DNA of 64,000 nucleotides from Acanthopleura granulata. Lineage: Eukaryota; Mollusca; Polyplacophora; Chitonida; Chitonidae. Shown one piece after another: positions 38,923-51,800 of this stretch (position 1 is the stretch's first letter; each line of letters starts with the position of its first letter). Made by a program: the position numbers and the translations under genes. The DNA is taken from NCBI GenBank assembly GCA_016165875.1, contig JABBOT010000002.1:30865642-30929641 (forward strand), written 5' to 3'. The notes below the pieces were generated by a model. That model was not told the origin of the DNA, did no database searches, and worked only from the letters and a program-made list of their open reading frames with translations.

Positions 38923-39119
38923 AGGCTTTAACACCTTCGTCTTCGTACTTGTTGTGTAACCCGAACCGCTGAACCTTGTTTCGTAAAGAGTCAAATCCTG
39001 AGAATGTTCATCAAAATCCCGAGAATGCGCATCCTTCTCGGGATTTGACTCGGTACGAAACAAGGTTCAGCGTTATCGGATTACACAACAAACACCGGTA
39101 CGGAAGTGTTAAAACCTTA
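38923..39119. mobile_element. Foldback/MITE-like long inverted repeat, about 197 bp
   Basis: The left arm (AGGCTTTAACACCTTCG ... TTGTTGTGTAACCCGA ... CGCTGAACCTTGTTTCGTA) is matched by its reverse complement in the right arm (TACGAAACAAGGTTCAGCG ... TCGGATTACACAACAA ... AAGTGTTAAAACCTT). The arms are nearly 100 bp each, with an offset of only a few bases. The centre carries repeated GAGAATG and a (A/T)CTCGGGATTTGACTC pair. A transcript would fold into one long hairpin. Confidence 0.85.
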
Positions 39120-40468
39120 GTCAGTTATATATCAGTGTGCCTTTTAAATAGTTTTAGATGAAATATACATTCATTTCTTACAATCACGCATGTAACGTCC
39201 GAAAGATATTGGGAATAAAGCTTATAAAGTAATGGATGCCCAGGGTGGACCATGCTGAGAGCCAGACACAGATATTAGCGATGATACATTGTGTCAAAAT
39301 TAAACCGATAGTTTTTAAACTTGACGTGAATACCTGCCATTCTTATAGAGTTATCTACCATGGTCTGGTATATTGGTATGCTATCGCCGTTTATTCGCTG
39401 CTAATGTTTACCAGAGCCTACAAACACGGCCAGAGTCTCTTGCCAAGACAAGCAATCGCTGGTTATTCTAAGCGAACAAGTTTATAGGGGCTGTCTGTCT
39501 CCACTTTTGTGTTCCCAAAATAGCTGTGTTCTTGTTTTATTATTAACCGCACGTGCTGTACCGACAGATGGTTATCACGGGGTTGGAAATGATGGCGGCT
39601 CTCTCCAGCGTGAGCCTACTCCAACTAATGTACACAAACACCCACTGCTTTCTCCACATATGTAAGTATGCACGACTTTATCATGCCTACTGACCAGTTC
39701 CCACCAAGATCACACAGGTACCACAGAGAAAGACTAGATAATCAGGCGTTGGCTTGATGTATCCTTTCTACTCCCAAATACAAAGTGTTGGAATAACTAC
39801 AGATTGGTCATTACACAGCCATATATATTTCTAAGTGATTATTGATTATTATCCACATATGAGTTTGTTGCTGGTTGTATATAATAATCAGGGAGAATTC
39901 AGCAAAATCAATACAAAACCATGCATGACCAATTACATGCAGGCATGATGAGTTGGGTACTACCTTAGTTTATATGAGCCGTGGTTCACAAGGGAGCATT
40001 GTAAGCATCAACTATTTATTGACCCAAAATAAGGCTGACCAGTACAAATAATCGAGACTTAATTAAACAGGCTTAGCGCAGCATAAAATTATACCTATCA
40101 CCATCGCCCACAAGTACGTCGTTGGTCTGCAGCTGAATGAACACATTCTGTTCTCAATTAATTATCGATTTTGATCGATTCTAGGTATTTCAAACAAAAG
40201 TTATATGCACTTCAGACTCCGCTGCCCACAATATCCACATTTTACAAGTATACTTGCCAGTAACCCTATACAGCAGATATTGTCACAGAGGGTACACAGC
40301 GCAGTCAAAACTGGATAGCTACACGCAGCTAAGACAGCATCCGAACTTCGGAATACTGCTTTTGGTCCAAAAATGGATGGGTTACACCATTAGCGGGATA
40401 ATGGTTCAAAACTGGGATGCATGTGCGTTTCGATATTTATTCTCTGACTAGGCATACTCTCTAAAAAT

Positions 40469-40658
40469 ACAGTGTACCACTGGCACACACACTGTAACAA
40501 AACTGAACATGTACAACCTTTGTGTACTAGAGGTGTATTAATTGTGTAGTTGAGAGAAAAATAAGTGTATTTGTGTGGTACACATAGCTGTGTACCTCTT
40601 GTACACAAAGGCTGTAGATGTTCAATTTGTTACAGTGTGTGTACCTTTGGTACACAGT
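40469..40658. mobile_element. Foldback/MITE-like long inverted repeat, about 190 bp
   Basis: ACAGTGTACCACTGGCACACACACTGTAACAAAACTGAACAT and CAACCTTTGTGTACTAGAGGTGTA on the left pair with TGTACCTCTTGTACACAAAGG and ATGTTCAATTTGTTACAGTGTGTGTACC on the right. Arms are about 85-95 bp with a short AT-rich centre. Different sequence from the 38923 element. Confidence 0.85.
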
Positions 40659-42731
40659 CGTTTTGTAAATTTTTAAATTGTACAAAACGGCTTTTAATAC
40701 TGGACATTACACTGAACAGACAGCGTTGAAAACTACTGGTGTTATATAGCATCTAGGAATTGTAAAATGGAGCGGATGTTTAGAAGATATACCGGTAATG
40801 AAGACTTCGTCTCAGATCCACAAATCTGTTGTAGATGGAGTTGTTTGTGTCTATACAACGGCTTATGGTATCAAATACTGAAGGCATATAGTAGCATGCT
40901 TGCTCCGGGCAGATGCCGGACGCGGTAATGCCAATGGGTCGCTGCTGGAAATGCTAACCAATGGACGGGTGTTGTTGTTGCTACAAACGAAGGCAATGGT
41001 GTTCTTATCGTGTATCATAATTAGAGACTATTACGAAACAGTGCAGAAACCAGGGGGAAATTCTGACTGTGGTCACAAATGCAGGACTTTGATCACTGAA
41101 TAAAAGGACTCAATCATTAACAGTCATGATGGGACAACACTGTATGGCAATGCAGGGTTCCCAGACCGCTAGTGCACATAGCACGTACACATGGCTAGGT
41201 CATATGAAAGGAAATCATAAAAGTGTTAATGTAGCGTTTGTTATCCGACACATCAGATTTGAACTCTCTCGTCATCATTATGCTTATGTTTTCAAAGTAT
41301 GTTTCCCCCTTGTTGCACAAGGAGAAGATTTTAATGAAGGTACGGTACACTGTGTATCTGCAATATGTAGACTTATAGCTTAGCACACCGGCTCTCGATA
41401 AATACACGCATCTGCACACAGTACCATGGCGCTGTCAGGCTGTGACAGCTGTTGATGTCATTTATTATTTGAAAATGTTCGAATGCTAGTTATCTACATA
41501 AAAATGTAAATGAATAGTGTGTATAAAACCTTAGCTGAAATAAGATCCACGTTACCAGATAACGTATACACATCGTTCCGCTTCATTTAACAACTTTCCT
41601 GTATATAGGTATGTATGTATGTATGGACATACACTGTTGCGTCAGTGCACATTTCAGTGCCATCAGGTACGATTGTTCTGGTAGTTCCGTCAAGTACTTG
41701 TTTTGCTGGTATAGTGCAAAGTATAGCAATCCGAATGTCGGGTGAAGGCCATCATCGTACCATCGTTCGATCGCCCGACGATGGTACGAGTGGATGACAC
41801 GATCGCGCGATGCAGGCCATGAAACGAAGCGATTACATGATACTCTTCATGAACATGTGTAGTCTCCTCAAGTATATCTGTAGCGTTCGAAAAAAATCGA
41901 ACGACAATAACTCTAGTAGAAATTGATATATATATCCCAATGAAAATCCACAAGCGATGCTACCGATCCTTGTTTATTTCAAAACATATCTGATTTTCGA
42001 AGAACAGGCCTCAAAAACCACAGGAGGAAATGGATGAACAAGAAACTGTTACAAACAGTACCACACGACTCTGTGAATACATTTAAGAAAATTGAAGGAA
42101 ATTCGTCGAAAAGTAATTACAGACCTACAGACGGACCTGCGGATCGGTATGCCCTAGCTTCTGTTTTCATTCCTGAATGTTCTGCTTCCCCTCAGTCTGA
42201 CATACCTCCTAATTCGATTTCAAGAGTTTCGAGCAGCGAGTTTAGCTGTAGGGTATTGTGATATGCATGACAACACAAAAAAAAATAAAACCCTTATATC
42301 CTTTTCTGAACTATTCGACCTCGTAACTGAGTTGAAGAAAAATAAACAGGCATGTTCTTTCCATAATAAATCCATCCACAATTCAACCCGTTTCCAACCC
42401 TACACCACGTACAATTTGTTCATGTCCGAAGTAATATGGTTTCCCTTGCTGTCTAGGCCAGCTCTTCTGAAAAAACCCTTGACGATCATGTATTATGTCA
42501 ACGTAATGAAAAATGTATGAGGCAAATTTCCAGTTTACATTGAGAGGTCTAAGGTACGAGACTTCGTCTGTTGTAGACTTATTAACCTACTCTTGCGTGT
42601 TACCGTGAGTCGTGATAAATGACAGCAGTGGTAGGTAAACCGCAATTATTCAATTTGTGAGAGCATATACAGGGGTTACTAGAGTGACACTGGATACACT
42701 GGTTACAAGTGTGGTAACTTTGTTTTGACGT

Positions 42732-42967
42732 GCGCCTCCGTGGCTGAGGGGTTAGCGCGCTAGTGCAGCGTAATGACTCAGATGGCTCTCACCAATGCGA
42801 TCTCTATGAGTTTCAGTCCAACTCAAGCCATCTCTCCGGTCGCACTTGGGAAGGTCCGCCGGCAACCCCCCATCCTGCAATCATAATGCTGACCCGCCGT
42901 CATATAAGTGAAATATCCTTCAGTAGGCCTATGGCGTAAAACACCAATCGAATAAATAAATAAATTT
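42732..42967 (+). repeat. tRNA-derived SINE, near full length
   Basis: Begins CCTCCGTGGCTGAGGGGTTAGCGCGC (A-box region), then GTCGCACTTGGGAAGGTC, ATAAGTGAAATATCC and ATGGCGTAAAACACCAATCG, ending in an AAATAAAT tail. Diverged in the middle. Confidence 0.87.
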
Positions 42968-43138
42968 GTATTGAGGGGATAACCATATAACAGTGACATT
43001 ATAAGCAGGCCATCCTACTATAGTCTCTTCGTGTTTTCGAGGCCTAGGGCCTGATTTGACGATACAGTCTCCCTCATCATGTTCTCAAAGAACTCAGTAG
43101 AAAAGATAACGCACGACAGCAACTATCATCCGTATTTA

Positions 43139-43285
43139 AGGATACCGTTAGTGATTCGCAATTAAGTATACCCTTAGTGATCAATAATTAAGGATACCGT
43201 CGGTGACACGTGATTTGTGATACCGTTAGTAATCAGTAATTACGGATACCGTTAGTGATATGTAATTAAAGATACCACTAGTGAA
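43139..43285. repeat. Short tandem repeat, about 29-bp period, five units
   Basis: GGATACCGTTAGTGATxxGxAATTA recurs about five times: AAGGATACCGTTAGTGATTCG, AGTATACCCTTAGTGATCAA, AGGATACCGTCGGTGACACG, and so on. Diverged between units. Confidence 0.85.
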
Positions 43286-44639
43286 GGTTTTACGGAGGTT
43301 ACTTCGCCACTAAAATACTGTTCCCTAGTCCGACATGATCTGCCTCTCCGTGCGTATTTAATATACTGACAGGTACTGCTAACTGATGTCAGACCGAAAA
43401 GGCCTGCAGAGGTGGTGGCTGGTTGGTTGCCGGGGTACTCCCTCCCGTCTATTTCTCTTATATGAGAAAAAAAGCACGATCTGAGAAGTGGGTCATCCTG
43501 ATTATCTGTGTTGAGAAGTGAACAAGAGATTTGTGGCCATTTTATGCGTATATTATACACCAGTGTGAAGGCAAATTATCGAGGAACACGGCCATGTCAA
43601 TATTATATCAAAAGGACCCGTGATTTTGGAGATGTAGTTATGAGAAGGGAGTGCCTCAGCGACGAATCTGTCGCTAACCAACCGCCTCGAACACGGCAGC
43701 TTTCGGTCTGACGCTTGCATGCAATACCTGTCACTATATTAAAGACACATACAGACGCAGATCGTGTCGGACTAACTGTTCCCGTGGCACATAGGTCCAA
43801 AAAATTCATTTTGAACAAAAGATCCACATTAAATCCTCAAGTAAGAGATAAATTAATGCAATCACATTAATATGGAATACCAAAGAGCGAAATGATTTGA
43901 GTGCGTCAAGAGACATACAATAATGTAGCAACTATGCTCTTATTACGAAGTGCAAAAACTCGTACAAGATTATGAAGGCAATAGAGCCGTTATCACGTTA
44001 TCGTAAATATAATATAACAGCTCGCCTGAAACACCAGCCTTGTTTGACCAACAGGATAAGATTGATCGATAAGCCTTTACAGAGTAAATAACGGATGTGC
44101 ATTACTACTGTGGTTGTTTCCGGAGTTTATCGATGGTGGGTTCTCCCATTGTCAACTCAGCAATTGCGCAAGAACGTCACTGGTGAAGTCCCAACATCGC
44201 TCAGAAATGCAATGGTTGTTCTCCGATCTCACCTACATGTAAGTCGAAACTAAACTTCAGCAAGTACACTGATGGAGGGCTCAAGGTCTATTCCAGTACA
44301 ATGAAACCGGAAGAATGATTTTCTCTTGCTTCATTTCAGTTGATGAACTTGCTTTATATCAATGTACACTTCAGAAACGCTTCCTTCACTGATAAATCTG
44401 ACAATCATCATGTATATGAAAAATTCTTGTGCATGCATGACATTAAACCACAAACAAGTGAATAAATAAACAAAAATGTTCCTGTCTTTATCTGATGAGA
44501 TACATGTGCATAACGTTTGTAAGTGCTATCCTAGGTGCCTCAAGAGAATTCAAATATATGGGGAATGTAGTTATTTTGCTACCTTAAATGCTACTCTTAC
44601 AGCAGGTCTGTGTATGTTCTTGTTAAGTATTCGTCTTAG

Positions 44640-45265
44640 GTAAGATCACGTCAGGTTCATGATGACTAAGTTTTTGTTCACGCTGATTAAGTTTTGCTTT
44701 AGGTCAGATGACTTCATGTTCAGGCTAATTAAATGTGTGTGTGTTTGGTTAGACGACTTCACGTTCATGCAGATTTAGTGTTCGTCAGACGGCTTCATGC
44801 TCATGCTTATCAAATGTTTGTCTCAGGTGAGACGATTTCACGTTCATGCTGATTAAGTGTTTGTCTTCGGTCAGATCTCTTCTTGTGCATGATGATCAAG
44901 TGTCTGTTAATGCTGATTAGGTCTTAGGTCAGATCACCTCATATTCATGATGATCAAGTGTCTGTTAATGCTGATTAGGTCTTAGGTCAGATCACCTCAT
45001 ATTCATGATGATCAAGTGTCTGTTAATGCTGATTAGGTCTTAGGTCAGATCACCTCATATTCATGATGATCAAGTGTCTGTTAATGCTGATTAGGTCTTA
45101 GGTCAGATCACCTCATATTCATGATGATCAAGTGTCTGTTAATGCTGATTAGGTCTTAGGTCAGATCACCTCATATTCATGTTGATCAAGTGTTTATCTG
45201 GAGAGGTTAGATGACTTCCTTCTCCTGCTGATTTAGTGTTTGTCTTGGGTCAGATCTCTTCTTGT
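44640..45265. repeat. Hierarchical tandem array with a homogenised 58-bp core
   Basis: Between about 44921 and 45210 a 58-bp unit starting GTCTTAGGTCAGATCACCTC and ending AATGCTGATTAG repeats about five times with almost no differences. On both sides lie shorter, diverged units with the same words (GGTCAGATGACTTCATGTTCA, TTCATGCTGATTAAGTGTTTG). Recent expansion of one unit within an older decayed array is the simplest reading. Confidence 0.93.
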
Positions 45266-45831
45266 TCGTGTTGACAAATTGTTTCTGAGGTAAATGATGA
45301 CATAATAGGAAATCTGACCAGCATCATGCTGTACCATGAGTGAGCACTGAGACAGAAAATGGTAATTACCATGGTCACATGAAGATGTATGCACATAAAG
45401 TGCCTCAACTCTCCATTCAGTAACTCATCATACAAGACTTCCCTGCATATCTTGACAAGAAAATTCTGACTTAGTTTGGAACATTTGGCGAAAGCTGAAT
45501 TTTTTCAACACTATTCTGTAAAGTTTGTAACGATCAATTTGGTATGACTTCCCATGTTATTACCACATGTATGTCTTGGTAGATATTGTCTAAGACTTGG
45601 AAAAAATATGTTTACATGCACATTGTTTCGGTGCTTTGCAAAAAGACCAATAAGGAAAAAGAAGATAAATACAGAGGGGGTGACCACCTTACACCAGTTT
45701 AAACATGATAATAATACAGGTCACAAGTTTTTTTCTTTTCTTAAACGTAACCTCATTTATTTACAAGAAAATATTACATCAGAGAAAATGGCGGAAGAAC
45801 ACCACAGTCTTGGATAATCAACAGTGCAAAT

Positions 45832-48800
45832 TCACTCCATGCAGTCAGGATAGATAATTCTAAAGGTTAAATTGACTCGAGGACCTCTGTCATGATATTC
45901 TCTTGGGATCCGATGCTGAAAAATGAAATCAGAAAAAATAACAATCAAAAGACATAAAGATATCAATCATGTGTATTTATGCAAGTTATTCCTGAAAACA
46001 TACAAATGTTGTATTACATTTTGTAATTCTCCAAGACCTAAGTTTATGATTAAGAATTTCTCCACACACTAAAATTGAGGAAGAAAGGGGGCCTCAGTGG
46101 CCGAGGGGGTTAGCTTGCCAGAGCCGCATAATGACCCAGGTGCCTCTCAATAATGCAGCTGCTGTGAGTTCAAGTTCAGCCCATGCTGGCTTCCTAATCC
46201 TCTCCGGCTGTATGTGGGAAGGTCTACCAGCAACCTGCGAATGGTCATGGGTTTCCCCCAGGCTCTGCTTGGTTTCCTCCCAGCATAATGCTGGATATTG
46301 TCGTAGAAGTGAAACATTCTTGAGTACGGTGTAAAACACCAATCAAATAAATAAAGAAGAAAGTGGACTACTAGAGTTGACAAATGGAGTCTCTATGGCC
46401 TAGTGGTCAGTCTGCTAGAGTAGTACCATGTAGGAACACTGCACCAATGTAGTATATATTCTGTGTCTTTGTGTGGCAGGGTGAGTCTATGCCACAAAAG
46501 TGCTGCCACCACTCGAATATCATGCCGAAGACGCCAGACACACCACCCGACCCCACCCAGTCACATAATACTAACGCGCCACACCACAGTCTTGTTTCCT
46601 TGCTCTAAATACTCTCAATGCCGAGCACCAAGTGAGGCAGCAACAAGTACCATTTGTAAAGTCTTTGGTATGACCCGACCCAGGATTAATCCTGAATCTC
46701 CGGACCTCGAAGCAGCCAAACTAGGTAACATACAGCACGATAATTTAAATTTGTACCTTTTGTTAATTTCATCAGAACTCGGTGTTTTAGAGACCATTCA
46801 GACAGTCCTCAGGCTAAATCTCTGGGTATAAGATGAGATGATAAGTTAACTCTTACCTGCCAGTCTTCCTGTACTGCTCCCTCCATGATGAGCAAACTGC
46901 CAGGACTCAGGGGTAAGCTGACATGCTGAGCGTACTCATAGTCAGGATCCTCTCCCTGAAAGAACATAATCCAGTGAACAAGTCCCATCACATGTCTGTT
47001 ATTTACTTGTAGCATAGAAGCTTCCTACTCTGATATCTGCCACAGAGAAGTTTTACACCTGTCACACATGTTAAATATATGAAAAAGAACCAGGACCATT
47101 TAGGTATGTAACTATTCTTAAATAATGAAACCTGGCTTCCTTAGTTTCAAATAAGTAATAGAGGGTACACCCATTAAAAGTGTTCGATATATCTACGACA
47201 GTACCAAATATTGGATCTTTTCTTGTTGCCTTCTTACTTTTCAACCAAGGGAGACAACTAGTACAAGGAATAATTCACCATGAGCTTTGAGTAGCCATGA
47301 GCAGTTATAGTGTTCCTCGAATTTTTACTCATGGAATGCCATCACTATGATTACATCACAGAAATTTATTTTAATTTGACTACTTTTCAACATACTCAAA
47401 CAGGAAAACTTACGGGGAGCGGCTTTTTCCTCATTTCAAAGTTTCTTGTCTCACCAAATGAAACTGAGGCAATGGTTGGCTGTGAACGCAGCGATTTTTC
47501 ATCATCTGAGTGCCATGGAACATGGTCATGGCCATCTCGATACAGATTGGCTAGGACAGAATTAAATTTGAATCCTGTCACTTCTTCCAGTCTTGCTTTG
47601 AGATGTCGTAATGCAGGAGTCATCTATTAATGAAAGAGGTAAGCACATACAAACACAACAAATTTCACAGGAAACAAAAAAATACAAACTGTAATCAAAT
47701 TCACATCACAAACAAGCCAAATGTAATCATTCTTGGTCAAGAGTATTCCAAAATAGAAAGAGAACAGCTTTTACTTACAAAAATTACGTCCAAAGCAATC
47801 AGTTTTATACAGCACAATGAAAAATATGTATTTATTTGAATGGCAAATTATGCAGTACTCAAGAATATCACAATAAAATACAGAGCATTTCAATAAACAG
47901 TGGCATCTTTATTCAAAATTTTTAAGTGATATTGCAAATGCTGGAGTATGATGTCACATTAAATGGTAAGGGGTGCTGAGATGTGGTGTCAGGCAATGTT
48001 ATGTCACTGCACAGGACTCACTGAACAGGTCAATAGAGGGAGACAATTCTCACCGTTACTGGTAGGCATCATTCGGAGCAAAATCACCTTTGACCTTTTA
48101 AATCCTTCAACTCTTGTGTCTCTTTATATCCAATATATTTATATATTATATGATAAATATATATATCCAATATATTTATATATTGGACATATATATTTAT
48201 CATACAATACACGATTCTAAAAGTGACCTGATGACAACCGGTTGATATCGTCACTTTATGACACAGCAGCTCGCAGCTAAGTGCTTATGTTGTACAGCAT
48301 TTACACCCATCGTTTTGCCGTCATGAGCTAAGCATGGCGGAGAGAGAGCCACATCCAATGATTGGATATGGTCCCTAAGTTGACCGGACAACTGACCTTA
48401 AGAAAGAAAAGCTTGACCGAGCACTGACACAGGCACCACTTTCCCTTATGCTCGCAATACCTAATCTTTTCTTTGTGATGGTGAGCTAATAAACTGTGTA
48501 TTCCACTGTGTATTTATAGTTAACAATGCAACAGACTATACATAAACACGTACTGTAATTCTTCAACCCTTTCGCTTGTTTGCAATGTGTTTATTCAAGC
48601 ATATTCTGAAGGCATTATTCTGTGTTGACTGATAAAATTATACTATTTGTGAAGCCCTGAATCTGACCAATCCAACCACTATAGTTTTGTCTGCAAAATA
48701 AAATTAATAATGAGCATAAATTGCACTGAAAGCTACTCTTTCATATGCTTAAATGTTGAGGAATCAGTGTATGCTATGTCTTTCTGACAACCAGGGCACT

Positions 48801-51800
48801 GACCTCTGAGTTCTTCTGGTGAGTGACTCCTGAGTAGGAGTAGGGATGCTCCCCAAACCAAGCTGTCAGTCGGGGCTGCAAGTACGACTGGCCATTCTTC
48901 ACATCTGACCTTTGTCTCCAGGGCAACTCTTGATAAAACTGATCATAAAACCAGTCTGCTTCCTTTGGTTCAATAAATTCTGGGAAAAAGCGTAATCTGA
49001 AATGTTAGAAGGAAACATCTATTAGCTGTCTGCCTCACTCATGCTTTTTCTACACGCAATTTCACAGAGAGCATTTCATGAACTTGTAACCGAGCTGGTT
49101 GTTGGTGTTTGTTGACCACCTGTTATCTAAGCTTTGGGGAGGCTAGCTTGGTAGGACCGACAGAAAAGGAACACAACACAGAAGTGGAGACATGGCATTC
49201 TGTACTGACTGGAGATATAATGCCCTAACTCTGTAACCCCTGATGACTCTGACTTCAAGACTCTAACTAGAATACAGACTGCAAGACTGACCGCAAGACT
49301 GACCGCCAGCACACATTAGGGCAGGGCTTTTATAGCCCCAGCAAGGACCTCACAGAAGACAATTAATTGCGCAGCTGTGAGAGTTCCAATCTGCACAAGG
49401 CTAACTATGGCTGGTGTTCTTATAACATCAAAAACACTGCATTTACAGACACTATAATGCATACATCTAACAACTTTTAACCACTACCAAATTGTCTAGT
49501 TATACTCTGCAAGCATGTTAAATATGAAAAATCTATTATATCTACTTTTCCAACTATATACCATTTAATCCCTCAGAAACAACTCTGTCATATTTCATTC
49601 TATTTTAAATCTATCATAACTTCCAGGCTATTCATCAAGCTATGATATAACAGTGACCATGGTAAAGTACATGATAGTAGGAACACACTCACATGTAACA
49701 TCCCTACCTAATATTATAAACTAGTTATGAATTTTATCCATAAAGTTGGGAAACGTAACACACCAATCTAGCAAAAGGGCAGGTAAACGACAACATCCTG
49801 TGTGCAGCCTTACTACAAACTGTTGAATCTCAAGATGTTCCATGATCTGTCAAGCATGTTCAGTGACACTGCAGAACAATGTAACAAAACAATGAATTTA
49901 TGTCACATCACTGATATCTTTTGCCAACTGTTTTGTAATTCCAGACAGAAGCTCATGTTTCAAGCTCAAAACTTAACACTACCTGTACCTTAATGATGTA
50001 CCACTGTCCAGTCTTCTCGACCATGCCTTGCTTTATTACATGCCTTCAGGTGTGCAATTTCTTGTTTCCATTCATTTTACGTGTTGGGATATATGACTGG
50101 TACTATGTCACATATAACAAAAGTCAAATCTATAATAGAACAATCCCTACCTGGACGTTCCCGTCTCACTTTCACTGATATCATACACACCAGGTTTTCT
50201 GCACAGAGAAAGGAAGATACATTAAACTCTTCATTCATGAAAGGCTAGGTCTTTAATTTATTGTTTCATTTGACTGGTGTTTTTTACACCATACTCAAGA
50301 ATATTTCACTTCTACCATGGCGGCTAGCATTGTCATGGGAGGAAACCGGGCAGAGGCCGTGGGAAACCCACGGCCATCGTCAGGTTGCTGGGGGACCTTC
50401 CCATGAATGGCCGTTGAAGATTAGGAAGCCACCATGAGTTGGGTTTGAACTCATAACGACCACATTGGTGAGAGGCATCTGGGTAATTACACCTCATATG
50501 TCTGTTATATGCACGAAGATTTATAGATAAGTTTCCACATATATGGGTTTATATACATATTCATTTCCACCACTTATCGAATAGATATATATCCACATTC
50601 AGAGAAAATTTATCACCATTTCAGAGATATGATTGGCTGAAATGCTCAACATGCCGAAAGTGACAGGATTGCAGAGGTATATTTGTGTCAATAGTCAAGG
50701 CCTCAAGCGAGATCATCTCCCCGGAGTCAAGGCAAAATGCGCCGGCTCAAAATATAAACAAAAAGGGAGACAACCTTGCACAGGTAAAAACAACTCTGCC
50801 CTCTGCTTGTTAAAGAGCTACTGTGGTGTGAAAACACCTTTGTCTTGAAAGCAGGGTGAAATGATGCAGATTGAGATAGTGCGAAAAGCTTTTCTAAATT
50901 GTAAAAGCATTACACTGTATTAAAACAGATACTGTATGTTTCATCAGAGAATATGGAAACAAAATTTTTCTATCATTTTCATTTTGCCTTGTGTGATGTG
51001 TATCCACAATTGACGCCGCCATTTCAAACACTCTTGACGTCATCCCTATATTATTGCCTGACACGTTGCATCTGCCTGATTTGATGTCATATAAAGAATA
51101 TTATCACGTCACATCAACAAAACAGACACAGCTGAAGATTTTGTTTTTTGAGGAATCTTGAGTTATATGGGTTAAATAATGTTATTCAATGAAAATCCTT
51201 TTGAGCCAAGGTGTTAGGTGTGTTTCACACAGCATTAATGTTTCTATGTATTTTGTATTCCGACCTGGGTGCCACTTTAATGTCAAATGTTGGAAAAAAA
51301 AAAAAGCTATCTGCGTCTCACACTAATAACACGATTCTGGCAAAAATATTAAAATTCATTCCGGAAAATACAGAAAAATCAAATGAGCACGCTGCAGTAA
51401 GCGTTGATCCCTTCTACAGAACAGAAAAGTGCAGTCAGATTGTTTCCTCCAGTTTATTCCAGACAGATCAGATGAAGTGAAGTTCTCGAACACTTATACT
51501 GCCTGGAGGTCGGAAAACAGGATAGAACACTGTGTAAATCTTCAGAATGGTTCGTTTGTGCACAGTTAGATCACCATCTGAAAGCTCCTGTGTGCGGACA
51601 CGAATGTTGGCTGATGATCAGTTTCATCTCTGGCCTGTTTATTGGGGTAGGCCTGAGTGTTGGGAACTTCATAAACTTGACATGGGCCAAAACTGAAAGT
51701 GCAGAGATTTCTCCTGCCATACAATTCATGAACATCATCAATCAAATCAAGAAGTTCTCCAGATTCACAACTATAACAATCTGCTGTCATCCCATTTTCT

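Larger units (their letters stand above)
32942..45755. other. Spacer between the RERG-like gene and ALKBH3; no recognised gene
   Basis: About 12.8 kb. The part nearest 32.9-33.7 kb should hold the 5' UTR and promoter of the RERG-like gene, but no TATA box or clear boundary was identified. Beyond that I see one SINE, two foldback elements, tandem arrays, a small palindrome (CGTACCATCG ... CGATGGTACG at 41757-41789) and an AAAT microsatellite. Open frames up to 102 codons occur; none resembles a family I know. Confidence 0.6.

Noticed and set aside
41757..41789. Short perfect hairpin CGTACCATCG ... CGATGGTACG
   Set aside because: Ten-bp arms occur by chance at this scale; no terminator or small-RNA context in an animal genome.
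46384..46430. Possible tRNA gene starting at TATGGCCTAGTGGTCAG
   Set aside because: Only an A-box-like word is present; no matching acceptor stem, anticodon stem or B box at the right spacing.
51566..51790. 74-codon minus-strand frame in an ALKBH3 intron as a cassette exon
   Set aside because: Adjacent ALKBH3 exons join in phase without it, the family has no such insert, and no convincing splice pair was seen.
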